A DNA stretch of 59,291 nucleotides, from assembly GCA_020249775.1 (NCBI GenBank), contig JADCFA010000036.1, forward strand, positions 1 through 59,291. Reading direction: 5' to 3'. This stretch comes from Roseomonas sp. (GTDB lineage Bacteria; Pseudomonadota; Alphaproteobacteria; Acetobacterales; Acetobacteraceae). Position 1 is the first letter of the stretch. Each line of letters starts with the position of its first letter. The position numbers were made by a program, and so were the translations under genes. Of the stretch, positions 44,950-53,215 are shown piece after piece. The notes under the pieces were generated by a model, which was given only the letters and a program-made list of their open reading frames with translations, ran no database searches and was not told the origin of the DNA.

Positions 44950-46460
44950 TGGGGCCGGCTTCCAGCCTGATCCGCAGCGGCAATCCGCAAGGTGCCAAGC
45001 CCTATGAGCGGTTTTTGCTCTCGCCCACCGCTTGGGGGCAATTGCCGGCGGCCTTGCGGCAGGAAGCAGACTTGGCGCTGCTTGGGCTTTGGGCCGATGC
45101 AACGCAGGTGCATGCCTGCTTCCTGCATGAACCAAGCAACGAAGCCGCGTTGGCTTCAACCCCGGCGGCAGGCTGGAACTACGCGGCGCTTTCCCCCGCG
45201 CGCCCCGGCGCGGTGCGGTTTGAACGCATGATCCTGGAATTGTGGGGCCATCACGCTGAAGGTGCGGTGGATTTGCGCCCTTGGCTCGATCACGGCCGCT
45301 GGCCCTTGCGCCACCCGCTCGCCGCCAAGACCATCCCCTTTGCAGGAGAAGCGCCGCAGATAGAATTCCTGCCCACCGAAGGTGAGGGCATTCACCAAAT
45401 CCCGGTCGGCCCGATCCATGCCGGCGTGATTGAACCAGGGCATTTCCGCTTTTCCGTGCAGGGGGAATCCGTGGTGCGGCTGGAACAGCGGCTTGGCTAT
45501 AAGCATAAGGGCACGCTTTCGCTGATGCTTGGCACATCACCGCGCACGGCGGTGCGTTATGCTGCGCGGCTTTCGGGCGATACCACGGTTGCGCATTCCT
45601 GGGCATTTTCCGCAGCGGCGGAAGCGGCACTTGGCGTGACACCGCCGCCACGCGCGCTGCATTTGCGCGCATTGATGCTGGAACTGGAACGCATCCATAA
45701 TCATCTGAATGATTGGGGCTTTGTCTGCAATGACGCAGCCTTTGCCTTCCCCCATGCACGCTGCGGCTTTCTGCGCGAAGGTGTGCTGCGCGCCATAGCC
45801 GCCGCCTTTGGGCATAGGTTGATGATGGACCGCGTTTTGCCCGGCGGTGTTGCACCCGATATCGCGCCGCGCGGGGCGGAGGCGATTCTGGCCGCGCTGG
45901 ACGCAGTGGAAGCGGAAATCCCCGCGCTGATGCAGATTTATGAGGCCCATGCCAGCTTGCAGGATCGCGTGGTGACCACGGGATATTTGCGCCCCGATTT
46001 GGCGCGCGCCTTCGCCGCCGGCGGACATGTGGGCCGCGCTTCTGGTCGCGGTTTTGATGCGCGCCGCCTGCCGCAAAACCTGCCTTATTCAACGCTTGCT
46101 TTCGATGTAGCGGTGCTGGAGGCGGGTGATGTGGATGCGCGGGTGCGGATCCGTGTGACCGAACTCGGCCAATCCATCGCGCTTGTGCGGCAAATCCTGG
46201 CCAGCCTTCCAACCGGTGAGCTGATGGCGCCATTGCCCGTGCGGGCAGGCGAAGGGATAGCGATGATTGAAGGCTTTCGCGGTGAATGCCTGCATTGGAT
46301 TGCCCTTGATGATGGCGGGCTGATCCGCGCGCTTTTCCCGCGCGATCCTTCCTGGCTGCAATGGCCACTTCTGGAAGCAGCGGTCGAAGACAACATCGTC
46401 GCCGATTTCCCGCTCTGCAATAAATCCTTCAATTGTTCCTATAGCGGGGTGGATTTGTGA
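44946..46460 (+). CDS. hyfG: Hydrogenase large-subunit homologue lacking the NiFe ligands (Ehr type)
   Basis: 504 residues: a NuoC-like N-terminal region (about 1-145) fused to a 49-kDa/NuoD-like domain, as in HyfG/HycE. IPVGPIHAGVIEPGHFRFSV, GYKHKG, LELERIHNHLNDWGF and GRASGRGFDARRLPQNLPYS are conserved. The N-terminal Ni-binding RxCGxC of HycE appears here as ARLSGDTTVAHS (Ser210 and Thr213 in the Cys positions). The C-terminal DPCxxC is replaced by PLCNKSFNCSYSGVDL (Cys491, Cys497, six residues apart). It therefore cannot hold a normal NiFe centre. It fits the energy-converting hydrogenase-related (Ehr) group, whose reaction is not established. No maturation genes or C-terminal processing tail are present. 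Confidence 0.88.
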   Translation: MMGPASSLIRSGNPQGAKPYERFLLSPTAWGQLPAALRQEADLALLGLWADATQVHACFLHEPSNEAALASTPAAGWNYAALSPARPGAVRFERMILELWGHHAEGAVDLRPWLDHGRWPLRHPLAAKTIPFAGEAPQIEFLPTEGEGIHQIPVGPIHAGVIEPGHFRFSVQGESVVRLEQRLGYKHKGTLSLMLGTSPRTAVRYAARLSGDTTVAHSWAFSAAAEAALGVTPPPRALHLRALMLELERIHNHLNDWGFVCNDAAFAFPHARCGFLREGVLRAIAAAFGHRLMMDRVLPGGVAPDIAPRGAEAILAALDAVEAEIPALMQIYEAHASLQDRVVTTGYLRPDLARAFAAGGHVGRASGRGFDARRLPQNLPYSTLAFDVAVLEAGDVDARVRIRVTELGQSIALVRQILASLPTGELMAPLPVRAGEGIAMIEGFRGECLHWIALDDGGLIRALFPRDPSWLQWPLLEAAVEDNIVADFPLCNKSFNCSYSGVDL

Positions 46461-46987
46461 TGCTGTGGCCGAAGCTCGCCCGTGCGCTATTCGCGAAACC
46501 CCTCACGGATAATGCGCCGCTGGTGCCGCGTGAGACCATTCAGGCGCTCGGCGAAAGGCTGGCCGCCAGCAGCCGCGCGCGTTTGGGGCGTAGCCTTGCG
46601 ATCAGGGAGGTGGATAGCGGTTCCTGCAATGGCTGTGAGCTGGAAGTGAATGCGCTGCAGAATGTCGCCTATGATCTGGAACGCTTCGGGCTGCGCTTTG
46701 TCGCCTCACCCAAACATGCCGATGTATTGTTGGTGACAGGTCCCGCCTGCCTCAATATCCGTGAAGCCCTGGAACGCGCGCTGGCCAGCACGCCAGAACC
46801 GCGCTGGGTGGTGGCGGTTGGCGATTGCGCCGTGGATGGCGGCGTCTTCAAGGGTTCCTATGCGGTGGAAAACGGCATCGCTTCCGTACTACCGGTAGAT
46901 TTGCTGATCCCCGGCTGCCCGCCTTCGCCCGCGCAATTACTTGAAGGGCTGCTTGCCCTGCTGGAAGCAGAGTCTGCAAAAAAATAG
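46460..46987 (+). CDS. hyfI: Hydrogenase small-subunit/NuoB-like Fe-S protein
   Basis: 175 residues from the ATG at 46460; a GTG at 46457 overlapping the hyfG stop is an alternative. NuoB/HycG-like: VDSGSCNGCELEVNALQN (Cys56, Cys59), VTGPACLNI (extra Cys97), AVGDCAVDGGVFKGSY (Cys123) and IPGCPPSPAQL (Cys153). Four of these match the ligands of the proximal [4Fe-4S] (N2-like) cluster, so the electron-transfer side of the complex is intact while the partner's NiFe site is lost. Last gene of the operon; its stop lies in the T-run of a minus-strand terminator. Confidence 0.92.
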   Translation: MLWPKLARALFAKPLTDNAPLVPRETIQALGERLAASSRARLGRSLAIREVDSGSCNGCELEVNALQNVAYDLERFGLRFVASPKHADVLLVTGPACLNIREALERALASTPEPRWVVAVGDCAVDGGVFKGSYAVENGIASVLPVDLLIPGCPPSPAQLLEGLLALLEAESAKK

Positions 46988-47014
46988 GGCCGGCCGGATT
47001 AAACCAGCCAGCCC
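46978..47014 (-). terminator. Rho-independent terminator of the DUF1489 gene
   Basis: On the minus strand GGGCTGGCTGG (47014-47004) pairs with CCGGCCGGCCC (46997-46987) through 11 pairs, two of them G-U, with loop TTTAAT, followed by TATTTTTTTG. This is a strong intrinsic terminator for minus-strand transcription. It overlaps the end of hyfI on the other strand. Confidence 0.8.
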
Positions 47015-47151
47015 AAAAGACCCATCCGAGGACGGACCAGTTGCGGCGCGGCATGCCGGGAATGAGCCGCGCAACATCGACAATGTTGCAGCCCTCACCT
47101 CTCGGCACCGTGAGCACCAGCTTAATTTTTATCAAGAATGGCGGGGGTGGC

Positions 47152-47577
47152 TCAGATCAGACAAAGCTCGGCCAAATCGCGCCGGAGCTTGGGCGGTAGG
47201 GCATCCAGGCCGCGTGTCGGCGGGCGGGCTTGGTTCACATCCGCCGGCGCTTCTTCCGGCTTCAGATAGCGCCAGCCTTGGAAGGGCTTCATGGGGCGCG
47301 CGTCCACCAGAACCAGCGTCGGGTCCAGCACCAGGGCGGCGCAGGGGGTCTGGTCGTCCCATTCCTCCTCACGGATTTCCAGGATGCGCTGGCGCACCCG
47401 CACAAAGCCGCCAATCACCCAATAGATCGAACCGCCATTGCAGAGTTCTTCCACGCGCTTCGGGAACATGCGCGTCCAGGCGCGGAGCGGCGGGTCTTCC
47501 TTGAGGCGGAGCGCCTGCAAGGCCGCAAGCGCCGCGACATCCTTGGGCCCGACCGAGAGTTTAATGAGGTTCAGCAC
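47152..47577 (-). CDS. DUF1489 family protein
   Basis: 141 residues from a GTG at 47577, preceded by GGAAG, which gives MLNLIKLSVG, the usual DUF1489 beginning; an ATG at 47613 would add twelve residues. Typical later parts are RMFPKRVEELCNGGSIYWVI, GFVRVRQRILEIREEEWDDQ, AALVLDPTLVLVDARPMKPF and QGWRYLKPEEAPAD. The family is confined mainly to Alphaproteobacteria, has a conserved Cys (ELCNGGS) and no known function. It follows purD on the minus strand and ends at the 46978-47014 terminator. Confidence 0.87.
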   Translation of the reverse strand: MLNLIKLSVGPKDVAALAALQALRLKEDPPLRAWTRMFPKRVEELCNGGSIYWVIGGFVRVRQRILEIREEEWDDQTPCAALVLDPTLVLVDARPMKPFQGWRYLKPEEAPADVNQARPPTRGLDALPPKLRRDLAELCLI

Positions 47578-47620
47578 AAGGCTTCCATGGCCGGAACCGC
47601 CCCGAGTCGGCAAGAGGGCC

Positions 47621-48892
47621 TTATTTTAACGCCCGCCAACCAATATCCCGCCGGCAAAACCCGCCCGGCCAATCAAGCCGGTCCACCGCGGCATAGGCTG
47701 CATCGCGCGCTTCGTGCAGCGTCTTGCCTATCGCCGAAATACCCAGCACGCGGCCACCGGTTGCGATCAGCGCGCCATCATCACGCCGCGCCGTGCCGGC
47801 ATGAAATACCTGCACGCCTGGCACCTGCCCTGCCGCTTCCAGGCCACCGATTTCGCTCCCCTTCGCGTAGCTGCCGGGGTAGCCGCGCGCCGCCATCACC
47901 ACCACCATGGCATGCAAGGCTTCCCAGCGCAGATCAAACCGCGCCAATTCGCCATCACAGGCCGCAAGCAAAGCGGGCAGCAAATCGGATTTCAAGCGCA
48001 GCATCAGCACCTGGCATTCCGGATCGCCAAAACGCACATTGAATTCAATAAGCTTCGGGCCTTGCGCCGTCATCATCAGCCCCGAGAAAAGCACGCCTTT
48101 GAAGGGCGCACCGCGCCGCGCCATTTCGGCCAGCACCGGGCGGATGATGCGCGCCATGACAGTTTCCTGAAGTGTCTCAGTGAATATCGGCGGGGGGGAA
48201 TAGGCACCCATGCCGCCGGTATTGGGGCCGGTATCGCCATCACCGACGCGCTTATGGTCCTGCGCAGCACCGAGCGGCAAGGCGGTGGTGCCATCGCAGA
48301 GCGCGAAGAAGCTGATTTCCTCACCCACCAGACATTCCTCGATCACCACGGAGGCGCCCGCTGCGCCATGGACACGGTCTTCCATGATATCGGCGATGGC
48401 GGCTTCAGCCTCAGCGATGGTCGCGGCCACCACCACACCCTTGCCGGCGGCAAGCCCATCGGCCTTCACCACAATCGGTGCGCCCTTTTCGCGGATATAG
48501 GCGCGGGCGGCGGCAGCATCGGTGAAGCGCGTCCAGGCAGCGGTCGGCGCGCCGGCGGCATCCGCCACTTCCTTGGTAAAGGTCTTGCTGCCTTCCAAGC
48601 GTGCGGCAGCGGCAGAAGGGCCGAAGCATTTCAGGCCAGCGGCGGCGCAGGCATCGGCCAAGCCAAGCGTCAGCGGCGCTTCTGGCCCAACAACCACCAA
48701 GTCAATGGCATTGTCCTTGGCGAAGGCAACAAGGCCGGAGATATCCTCGGCGCCAATCGCCACACATTCCGCCACTTCAGCAATGCCGGCATTGCCCGGC
48801 GCGCAGAAAAGCTTGGTCAGCAGCGGCGATGCCGCCAAGGCCCAGCAGAGCGCATGTTCGCGGCCACCGCCACCCACTACCAGAACGCGCAT
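47621..48892 (-). CDS. purD: Phosphoribosylamine--glycine ligase
   Basis: 423 residues, full length. [20 protein letters not shown] at the N-terminus, [18 protein letters not shown], the ATP-grasp parts [18 protein letters not shown] and [40 protein letters not shown], and [20 protein letters not shown] are all GARS hallmarks. It makes glycinamide ribonucleotide from phosphoribosylamine, glycine and ATP, step two of purine synthesis. It is transcribed in the same direction as the pst-pho genes upstream (68 bases away) but probably separately. Confidence 0.97.
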   Translation of the reverse strand: MRVLVVGGGGREHALCWALAASPLLTKLFCAPGNAGIAEVAECVAIGAEDISGLVAFAKDNAIDLVVVGPEAPLTLGLADACAAAGLKCFGPSAAAARLEGSKTFTKEVADAAGAPTAAWTRFTDAAAARAYIREKGAPIVVKADGLAAGKGVVVAATIAEAEAAIADIMEDRVHGAAGASVVIEECLVGEEISFFALCDGTTALPLGAAQDHKRVGDGDTGPNTGGMGAYSPPPIFTETLQETVMARIIRPVLAEMARRGAPFKGVLFSGLMMTAQGPKLIEFNVRFGDPECQVLMLRLKSDLLPALLAACDGELARFDLRWEALHAMVVVMAARGYPGSYAKGSEIGGLEAAGQVPGVQVFHAGTARRDDGALIATGGRVLGISAIGKTLHEARDAAYAAVDRLDWPGGFCRRDIGWRALK

Positions 48893-48960
48893 CGCACCCC
48901 TCGCCGATCAATTCGCGGGGCGTTGATTACGCCTTGCGCTGCGTGACGCCAAGGTGGCGC

Positions 48961-49695
48961 TTAACCAAGCCCGTCCGGGTCCGAATCCAAGGCATAGCCG
49001 GCAGAACGCACGGTGCGGATCAGGTCAATCTCATTGCCTTGGTTGATCGCCTTGCGCAAGCGGCGGATATGCACATCCACCGTGCGCGGTTCCACATGGA
49101 TATCGCGGCCCCACACGGCATCCAGCAATTGTTCGCGCGCAAATACGCGGCCCGGATGCTGGAGGAAGAATTCAAGCAGCCGATATTCCGTCGGCCCCAG
49201 ATGCAAGGGCCGCCCGCCGCGTGTCACGCGATGTGCATCCTGATCCATGGCAAGATCCGCATAGGCAAGGGTGCCCTTGGACGCGACACGCCCGGACCGG
49301 CGCAGCAGGGCGCGGATGCGTGCGATTACATGTTCAATGGCGAAGGGCTTGGCGATGTAATCATCCGCGCCGATATCAAGCGCGCGCACCGCATCCTGGT
49401 CTTCCGTGCGCGCTGTCACCATGATGATGGGCAGGTCGCGCGTTTCGGCACGGCGACGAAGCTGGCGGCAAACCTCAATGCCGGAAAGCGACGGCAGCAT
49501 CCAATCCAGCAGCATGACATCAGGCCGCGCTTCCGCCACGCGCAGCAGCGCTTCCTGGCCATCCGCTGCTTCATCCACGCGGAAGCCCTGTTTTTCGAGA
49601 TTGTAGCGCAGCAGAGTCAGCAGCGGCGCCTCATCTTCCACGATCAGCACCGTGGGCTTGGCAAGGCTACCGTAGTTTTCAGCCATCATCGCCAT
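48961..49695 (-). CDS. phoB: Phosphate regulon response regulator PhoB
   Basis: 244 residues. The receiver domain has VLIVEDEAPLLTLLRYNLEK, the phosphorylation Asp in VMLLDWMLPSLSG (about 60), MVTARTEDQ and KPF; the OmpR-type winged helix has GPTEYRLLEFFLQHPGRVFA, REQLLDAVWG and VDVHIRRLRKAI. Its place directly after phoU (2 bases) and the DWMLP motif identify PhoB. When phosphorylated it binds PHO boxes such as the one before pstS. The ATG at 49695 is followed by other Met codons, so the exact start is uncertain. The kinase gene phoR is not in the window. Confidence 0.94.
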   Translation of the reverse strand: MAMMAENYGSLAKPTVLIVEDEAPLLTLLRYNLEKQGFRVDEAADGQEALLRVAEARPDVMLLDWMLPSLSGIEVCRQLRRRAETRDLPIIMVTARTEDQDAVRALDIGADDYIAKPFAIEHVIARIRALLRRSGRVASKGTLAYADLAMDQDAHRVTRGGRPLHLGPTEYRLLEFFLQHPGRVFAREQLLDAVWGRDIHVEPRTVDVHIRRLRKAINQGNEIDLIRTVRSAGYALDSDPDGLG

Positions 49696-49697
49696 GA

Positions 49698-50414
49698 CTA
49701 ATCGCCCGGCGCGCGCACCACAGCGAATGCCGAGGTATCGCCCTTCGGCCGGTCCTCCGGCAGGGTTTCACCGCGCACGGCGAAGTGAATACGCTCTGCG
49801 ATATTCGTGGTATGATCGCCAATGCGTTCCAGGTTTTTGGCGATAAAGAGCATATGGGTCGCGGCGGTAATATTGCGCGGGTCTTCCATCATATGCGTCA
49901 GCATTTCGCGGAAAATGCCGTTATAGATCTCATCCACCGGTTCATCCGCGGCCCAGACGCGTTCGGCTGCATCGGCATCGCTTTGCACCAGCGCATCCAT
50001 GGCGGCCTTCAGATTTTCCTGCACCAGATGCGCCATGCGTTCAAAACCATTCATGCTGCCAAGCCCAGGCAGGGATGCAAGCACAATAGACCGCTTGGCT
50101 GCATTTGCCGCGTAATCGCCAATGCGTTCCAGATCATTGGAAACCTTCATGCAGGCGATGATGAGCCGCAAATCCGCGGCCATAGGCTGACGTAGCGCAA
50201 GAAGGCGGACGCAAAACGCCTCAATTTCGCGTTCAAGCTGGTCAATCTGCACGTCGCGCTGCACCACTTCACCGGCCAAATCACTATCCCGGCGCACCAA
50301 AGCGCGCGTGGCATCAGCCACCTGGCGCTCCACCAGCCCGCCCATGCGCGCGATCATGTCGCGCAGCTTGCGCAAATCCTCATCATAGCTGCGGACGATA
50401 TGTTCTGTGGGCAT
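49698..50414 (-). CDS. phoU: Phosphate signalling regulator PhoU
   Basis: 238 residues, two three-helix bundles. VRSYDEDLRKLRDMIARMGG at the start, LALRQPMAADLRLIIACMKV and the metal-binding DLERIGDYAANAAKRS in the first half, and NLERIGDHTTNIAERIHF in the second are PhoU motifs. It links the Pst transporter to the PhoR kinase and keeps PhoB inactive when phosphate is plentiful. It lies 20 bases after pstB. Confidence 0.96.
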   Translation of the reverse strand: MPTEHIVRSYDEDLRKLRDMIARMGGLVERQVADATRALVRRDSDLAGEVVQRDVQIDQLEREIEAFCVRLLALRQPMAADLRLIIACMKVSNDLERIGDYAANAAKRSIVLASLPGLGSMNGFERMAHLVQENLKAAMDALVQSDADAAERVWAADEPVDEIYNGIFREMLTHMMEDPRNITAATHMLFIAKNLERIGDHTTNIAERIHFAVRGETLPEDRPKGDTSAFAVVRAPGD

Positions 50415-50434
50415 TTATCTTGCTCCTGCCTGGC

Positions 50435-51274
50435 TCAGCCAAACCGGCCGGTGATGTATTCTTGCGTCTTCGGATGCTTGGGCGCGGTGAATAGCTGCGC
50501 CGCCGGCGCCACCTCAATCAATTCACCCAGATAGAAGAACGCCACCTGATCCGCGCAGCGTGCCGCCTGCTGCATGTTATGCGTGACGATGGCGATGGTG
50601 AAATCGCGCTTCAGCTCGTCAATCAGCTCCTCGATCTTAAGCGTGCTGATGGGATCAAGGGCGGAGGTTGGTTCGTCAAACAGGATCACCTCAGGCCGCA
50701 CGGCGATGGTGCGGGCGATGCAAAGCCGCTGCTGCTGGCCACCAGAGAGCCCAAGGGCGGAACGATCGAGCCTATCCTTCACTTCATTCCAAAGGGCGGC
50801 GCGGGTCAGCGCCCATTCAATGCGTTCGCCCATTTCGGATTTGGAGAGTTTTTCATGCAGGCGAATACCGAAGGCGATGTTTTCATAAATCGTCATCGGA
50901 AAAGGGGTCGGCTTCTGGAACACCATGCCTACCTTGGCGCGGAGCGTATTCAAATCTACGGAATCGGAGATGATGTTTTCGCCATCCATCATCACCTCAC
51001 CAGTCGCGCGCTGGCCGGAATAAAGGCTATACATGCGATTGAGCACGCGCAGCAGCGTGGATTTACCGCAGCCGGAAGGTCCGATCATGCCGGTGACTTG
51101 CCGATCTGGCAGGTCAAGATTGATCCCCTTCAACGCACGGTTGTCGCCATAGAAGAAATCCAAATTACGAATGGCAATACGCGCATCATTCAGCACGGCT
51201 TCAGAACGCGCCTGCATGCCGCCGAAGCTTTTCGCTCCACCCGCCAGGCTTGTCGTTTCGGTGGAAAGGCTCAT
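50435..51274 (-). CDS. pstB: Phosphate ABC transporter ATP-binding protein PstB
   Basis: 279 residues from the ATG at 51274 (AAGGA ribosome site); a longer frame to 51346 would overlap pst[21 protein letters not shown], Walker [38 protein letters not shown], signature [16 protein letters not shown] and [20 protein letters not shown] are diagnostic of PstB. It powers high-affinity phosphate import. The gene starts 17 bases after the pstA stop. Confidence 0.97.
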   Translation of the reverse strand: MSLSTETTSLAGGAKSFGGMQARSEAVLNDARIAIRNLDFFYGDNRALKGINLDLPDRQVTGMIGPSGCGKSTLLRVLNRMYSLYSGQRATGEVMMDGENIISDSVDLNTLRAKVGMVFQKPTPFPMTIYENIAFGIRLHEKLSKSEMGERIEWALTRAALWNEVKDRLDRSALGLSGGQQQRLCIARTIAVRPEVILFDEPTSALDPISTLKIEELIDELKRDFTIAIVTHNMQQAARCADQVAFFYLGELIEVAPAAQLFTAPKHPKTQEYITGRFG

Positions 51275-51290
51275 GGTTCCGTCCTTCCGG

Positions 51291-52184
51291 TCAGATGCGG
51301 CTGCGCAGCAGCGTGCGCGCGAGGATATTGAGGGCGAGAACACCAAGCGTGATCAGCAGAGCGCCGGCCCAGGCGAGCGCAATCCAATCCTCAAACGGTG
51401 AACCGGCGAAGGAATAGATGGTCACTGGCAGGCTCGACATCGGTTTCGAGAGATCGGTGGACCAGGCATTGTTGCCGAGTGAGGTAAATAGCAACGGGGC
51501 GGTTTCACCGGCCACGCGCGCGATGGCCAGCAGCACGCCGGTGATGATGCCCGCCATGGCGGAGCGCCAGCAGATCAGCGTAATCATTTTCCATTTCGGC
51601 GCACCAAGCCCCATGACCGCTTCGCGCAGCGTATTCGGGATCAATTGCAGCATGTCTTCCGTGGTGCGGACCACAATCGGGATGACGATGATGGCAAGTG
51701 CAGCAACACCGGCCCAACCAGAAAACCCACCGAAAGGCAGCACCAGGATTTGATAAACGAAAAGCCCGATCAGGATGGAAGGCGCGGAAAGCAGAATATC
51801 TGAGACAAAGCGCACCGCATTACCCAACCAGGAATCCTTGGCGTATTCAGCCAAGTAAGTTCCAACCAGCATGCCGATAGGCGTGCCAATCGCGGTGCCA
51901 AGCAGGGATTGGATCAGGCTGCCCACAATGGCGTTCAGCAAGCCACCTTCAGACCCGGGCGGCGCCGTGATCTGCGTGAAGACGCGCAGCGACATGGCTT
52001 CAAAGCCGCGGTAGAAAAGTGTCGCCAGAATGGAAGCCAGCAGCACCAGCCCGATCACCGTGGCCGCGATGCAGAGCGTGCGGATGAAGCGATCCTTGCG
52101 CTGGCGGCTGCGGCCGAGCCTGGCGGCCATGGCAGCATCCTTACGCGGGCCGGGATGGGGCAGAGAGGAAAGTGCGACCGACAT
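51291..52184 (-). CDS. pstA: Phosphate ABC transporter permease PstA
   Basis: 297 residues with six membrane helices. The EAA loop region appears as [20 protein letters not shown] followed by [20 protein letters not shown], then [20 protein letters not shown]; the early [20 protein letters not shown] is typical PstA. A helical, basic N-terminus ([16 protein letters not shown]) precedes helix one. It forms the phosphate channel with PstC, whose gene ends four bases upstream. Confidence 0.95.
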   Translation of the reverse strand: MSVALSSLPHPGPRKDAAMAARLGRSRQRKDRFIRTLCIAATVIGLVLLASILATLFYRGFEAMSLRVFTQITAPPGSEGGLLNAIVGSLIQSLLGTAIGTPIGMLVGTYLAEYAKDSWLGNAVRFVSDILLSAPSILIGLFVYQILVLPFGGFSGWAGVAALAIIVIPIVVRTTEDMLQLIPNTLREAVMGLGAPKWKMITLICWRSAMAGIITGVLLAIARVAGETAPLLFTSLGNNAWSTDLSKPMSSLPVTIYSFAGSPFEDWIALAWAGALLITLGVLALNILARTLLRSRI

Positions 52185-52187
52185 GGT

Positions 52188-53147
52188 TCAGACCTTGAGC
52201 CGAGAGCGCAGTAAATAGCGCGAGGTCGCCAGCACCGCGAAGGAGAGCAGGAACAGGATAAAGCCAAGCGCGAGCAAAGATGCCAGCTTCAGGCTGCCAA
52301 TTTCACTTTCGCCAAATTCCAGCGCCACCAGTGATGCAATCGTATTGCCTGGCCCGAAAAGCGAGGTGGAAATGCGGTTCGCATTGCCGATCACAAACGT
52401 CACCGCCATGGTCTCACCCAGGGCGCGCCCAAGGCCCAGCATGATGCCACCCGCTACGGAAACCCGCGTATATGGAATGACAACGCCCTTCATGACTTCC
52501 CAGGTGGTGGCGCCTAGGCCATAGGCACTCTCCTTGAACACAGGTGGCACTTGTTCAAACACATCGCGCATGGTGGCGGCGATAAAGGGCAGGATCATGA
52601 TGGCCAGAATGAAGGCTGCGGTGAATAGCCCGGTGCCGAAGGGCGCGCCCTGAAACAGAAAGCCGATCAGCGGCCATTCACCGATGTTATCAATGATCCA
52701 GGGCTGGATATTTTGTGCAAAGGCGGGCGCGATGACGAAGAAGCCCCACATGCCATAAATAATGGAAGGCACCGCGGCCAAAAGCTCAATCGCGGTGCCG
52801 ACCGGCCGGCGCATCCATGGCGGCGCCAATTCGGTCAGGAAAAACGCCACGCCAAAGGCCAAGGGCACCGCCAGAATAATGGCGAGCACCGCGGTGACAA
52901 TGGTGCCATAAATGGAAACGCCGGCGCCGAAAGCCTCACGCACCGGGTCCCAATCTGTGGAGGTGATGAAGGCAAGACCAAAGGCGCGAAAGGCCGGCAG
53001 GCCCGCGATGAAGAGTTCAATGATCAGCGCGCCCAATAGGATCAGCACAAAAATACCGGCGGCCTGACAAACCAGGGCAAAGACCCTATCGCCCAGGCTG
53101 CTGGAACGCCGCGCGGCTTTCGGGGGCATTACGCTTTCTGACGCCAA
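52188..53147 (-). CDS. pstC: Phosphate ABC transporter permease PstC
   Basis: 319 residues if begun at the TTG at 53147, five bases after a GGGGGTGA ribosome-like run; the ATG at 53129 is the alternative start and gives six residues fewer. Six helices; PstC features include VSIYGTIVTAVLAIILAVPL, AVPSIIYGMWGFFVIAPAFA, and the EAA region ESAYGLGATTWEVMKGVVIP with LGRALGETMAVTFVIGN. It pairs with PstA as the inner-membrane phosphate channel. A 12-base palindrome lies in the ribosome-site region (53153-53164). Confidence 0.93.
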   Translation of the reverse strand: MASESVMPPKAARRSSSLGDRVFALVCQAAGIFVLILLGALIIELFIAGLPAFRAFGLAFITSTDWDPVREAFGAGVSIYGTIVTAVLAIILAVPLAFGVAFFLTELAPPWMRRPVGTAIELLAAVPSIIYGMWGFFVIAPAFAQNIQPWIIDNIGEWPLIGFLFQGAPFGTGLFTAAFILAIMILPFIAATMRDVFEQVPPVFKESAYGLGATTWEVMKGVVIPYTRVSVAGGIMLGLGRALGETMAVTFVIGNANRISTSLFGPGNTIASLVALEFGESEIGSLKLASLLALGFILFLLSFAVLATSRYLLRSRLKV

Positions 53148-53152
53148 GGATC

Positions 53153-53164
53153 ACCCCCGGGGGT
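53153..53164. promoter_or_regulatory. Palindrome over the pstC ribosome-binding region
   Basis: ACCCCCGGGGGT is a perfect 12-base palindrome six bases from the TTG start of pstC. In the pstS-pstC message it places the GGGGGTGA run in a possible self-complementary element, which could lower pstC translation relative to pstS. Confidence 0.4.
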
Positions 53165-53215
53165 TAGGAGGAAATGGCCGCCCGCAAGCCGCAAATGACC
53201 TGCAGGCAAGGGCCT

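Noticed and set aside
44584-46368. 594-codon open frame on the minus strand
   Set aside because: It lies opposite hyfF/hyfG, is Arg/Ala/Pro/His-rich low-complexity sequence, and the plus-strand genes have clear family motifs.
39880-46987. Functional formate hydrogenlyase or group 4 hydrogenase
   Set aside because: NiFe ligands are missing and no formate dehydrogenase, ferredoxin subunit or maturation gene is present.
47714-48946. 410-codon plus-strand open frame
   Set aside because: Antisense to purD, whose full set of motifs is unmistakable.
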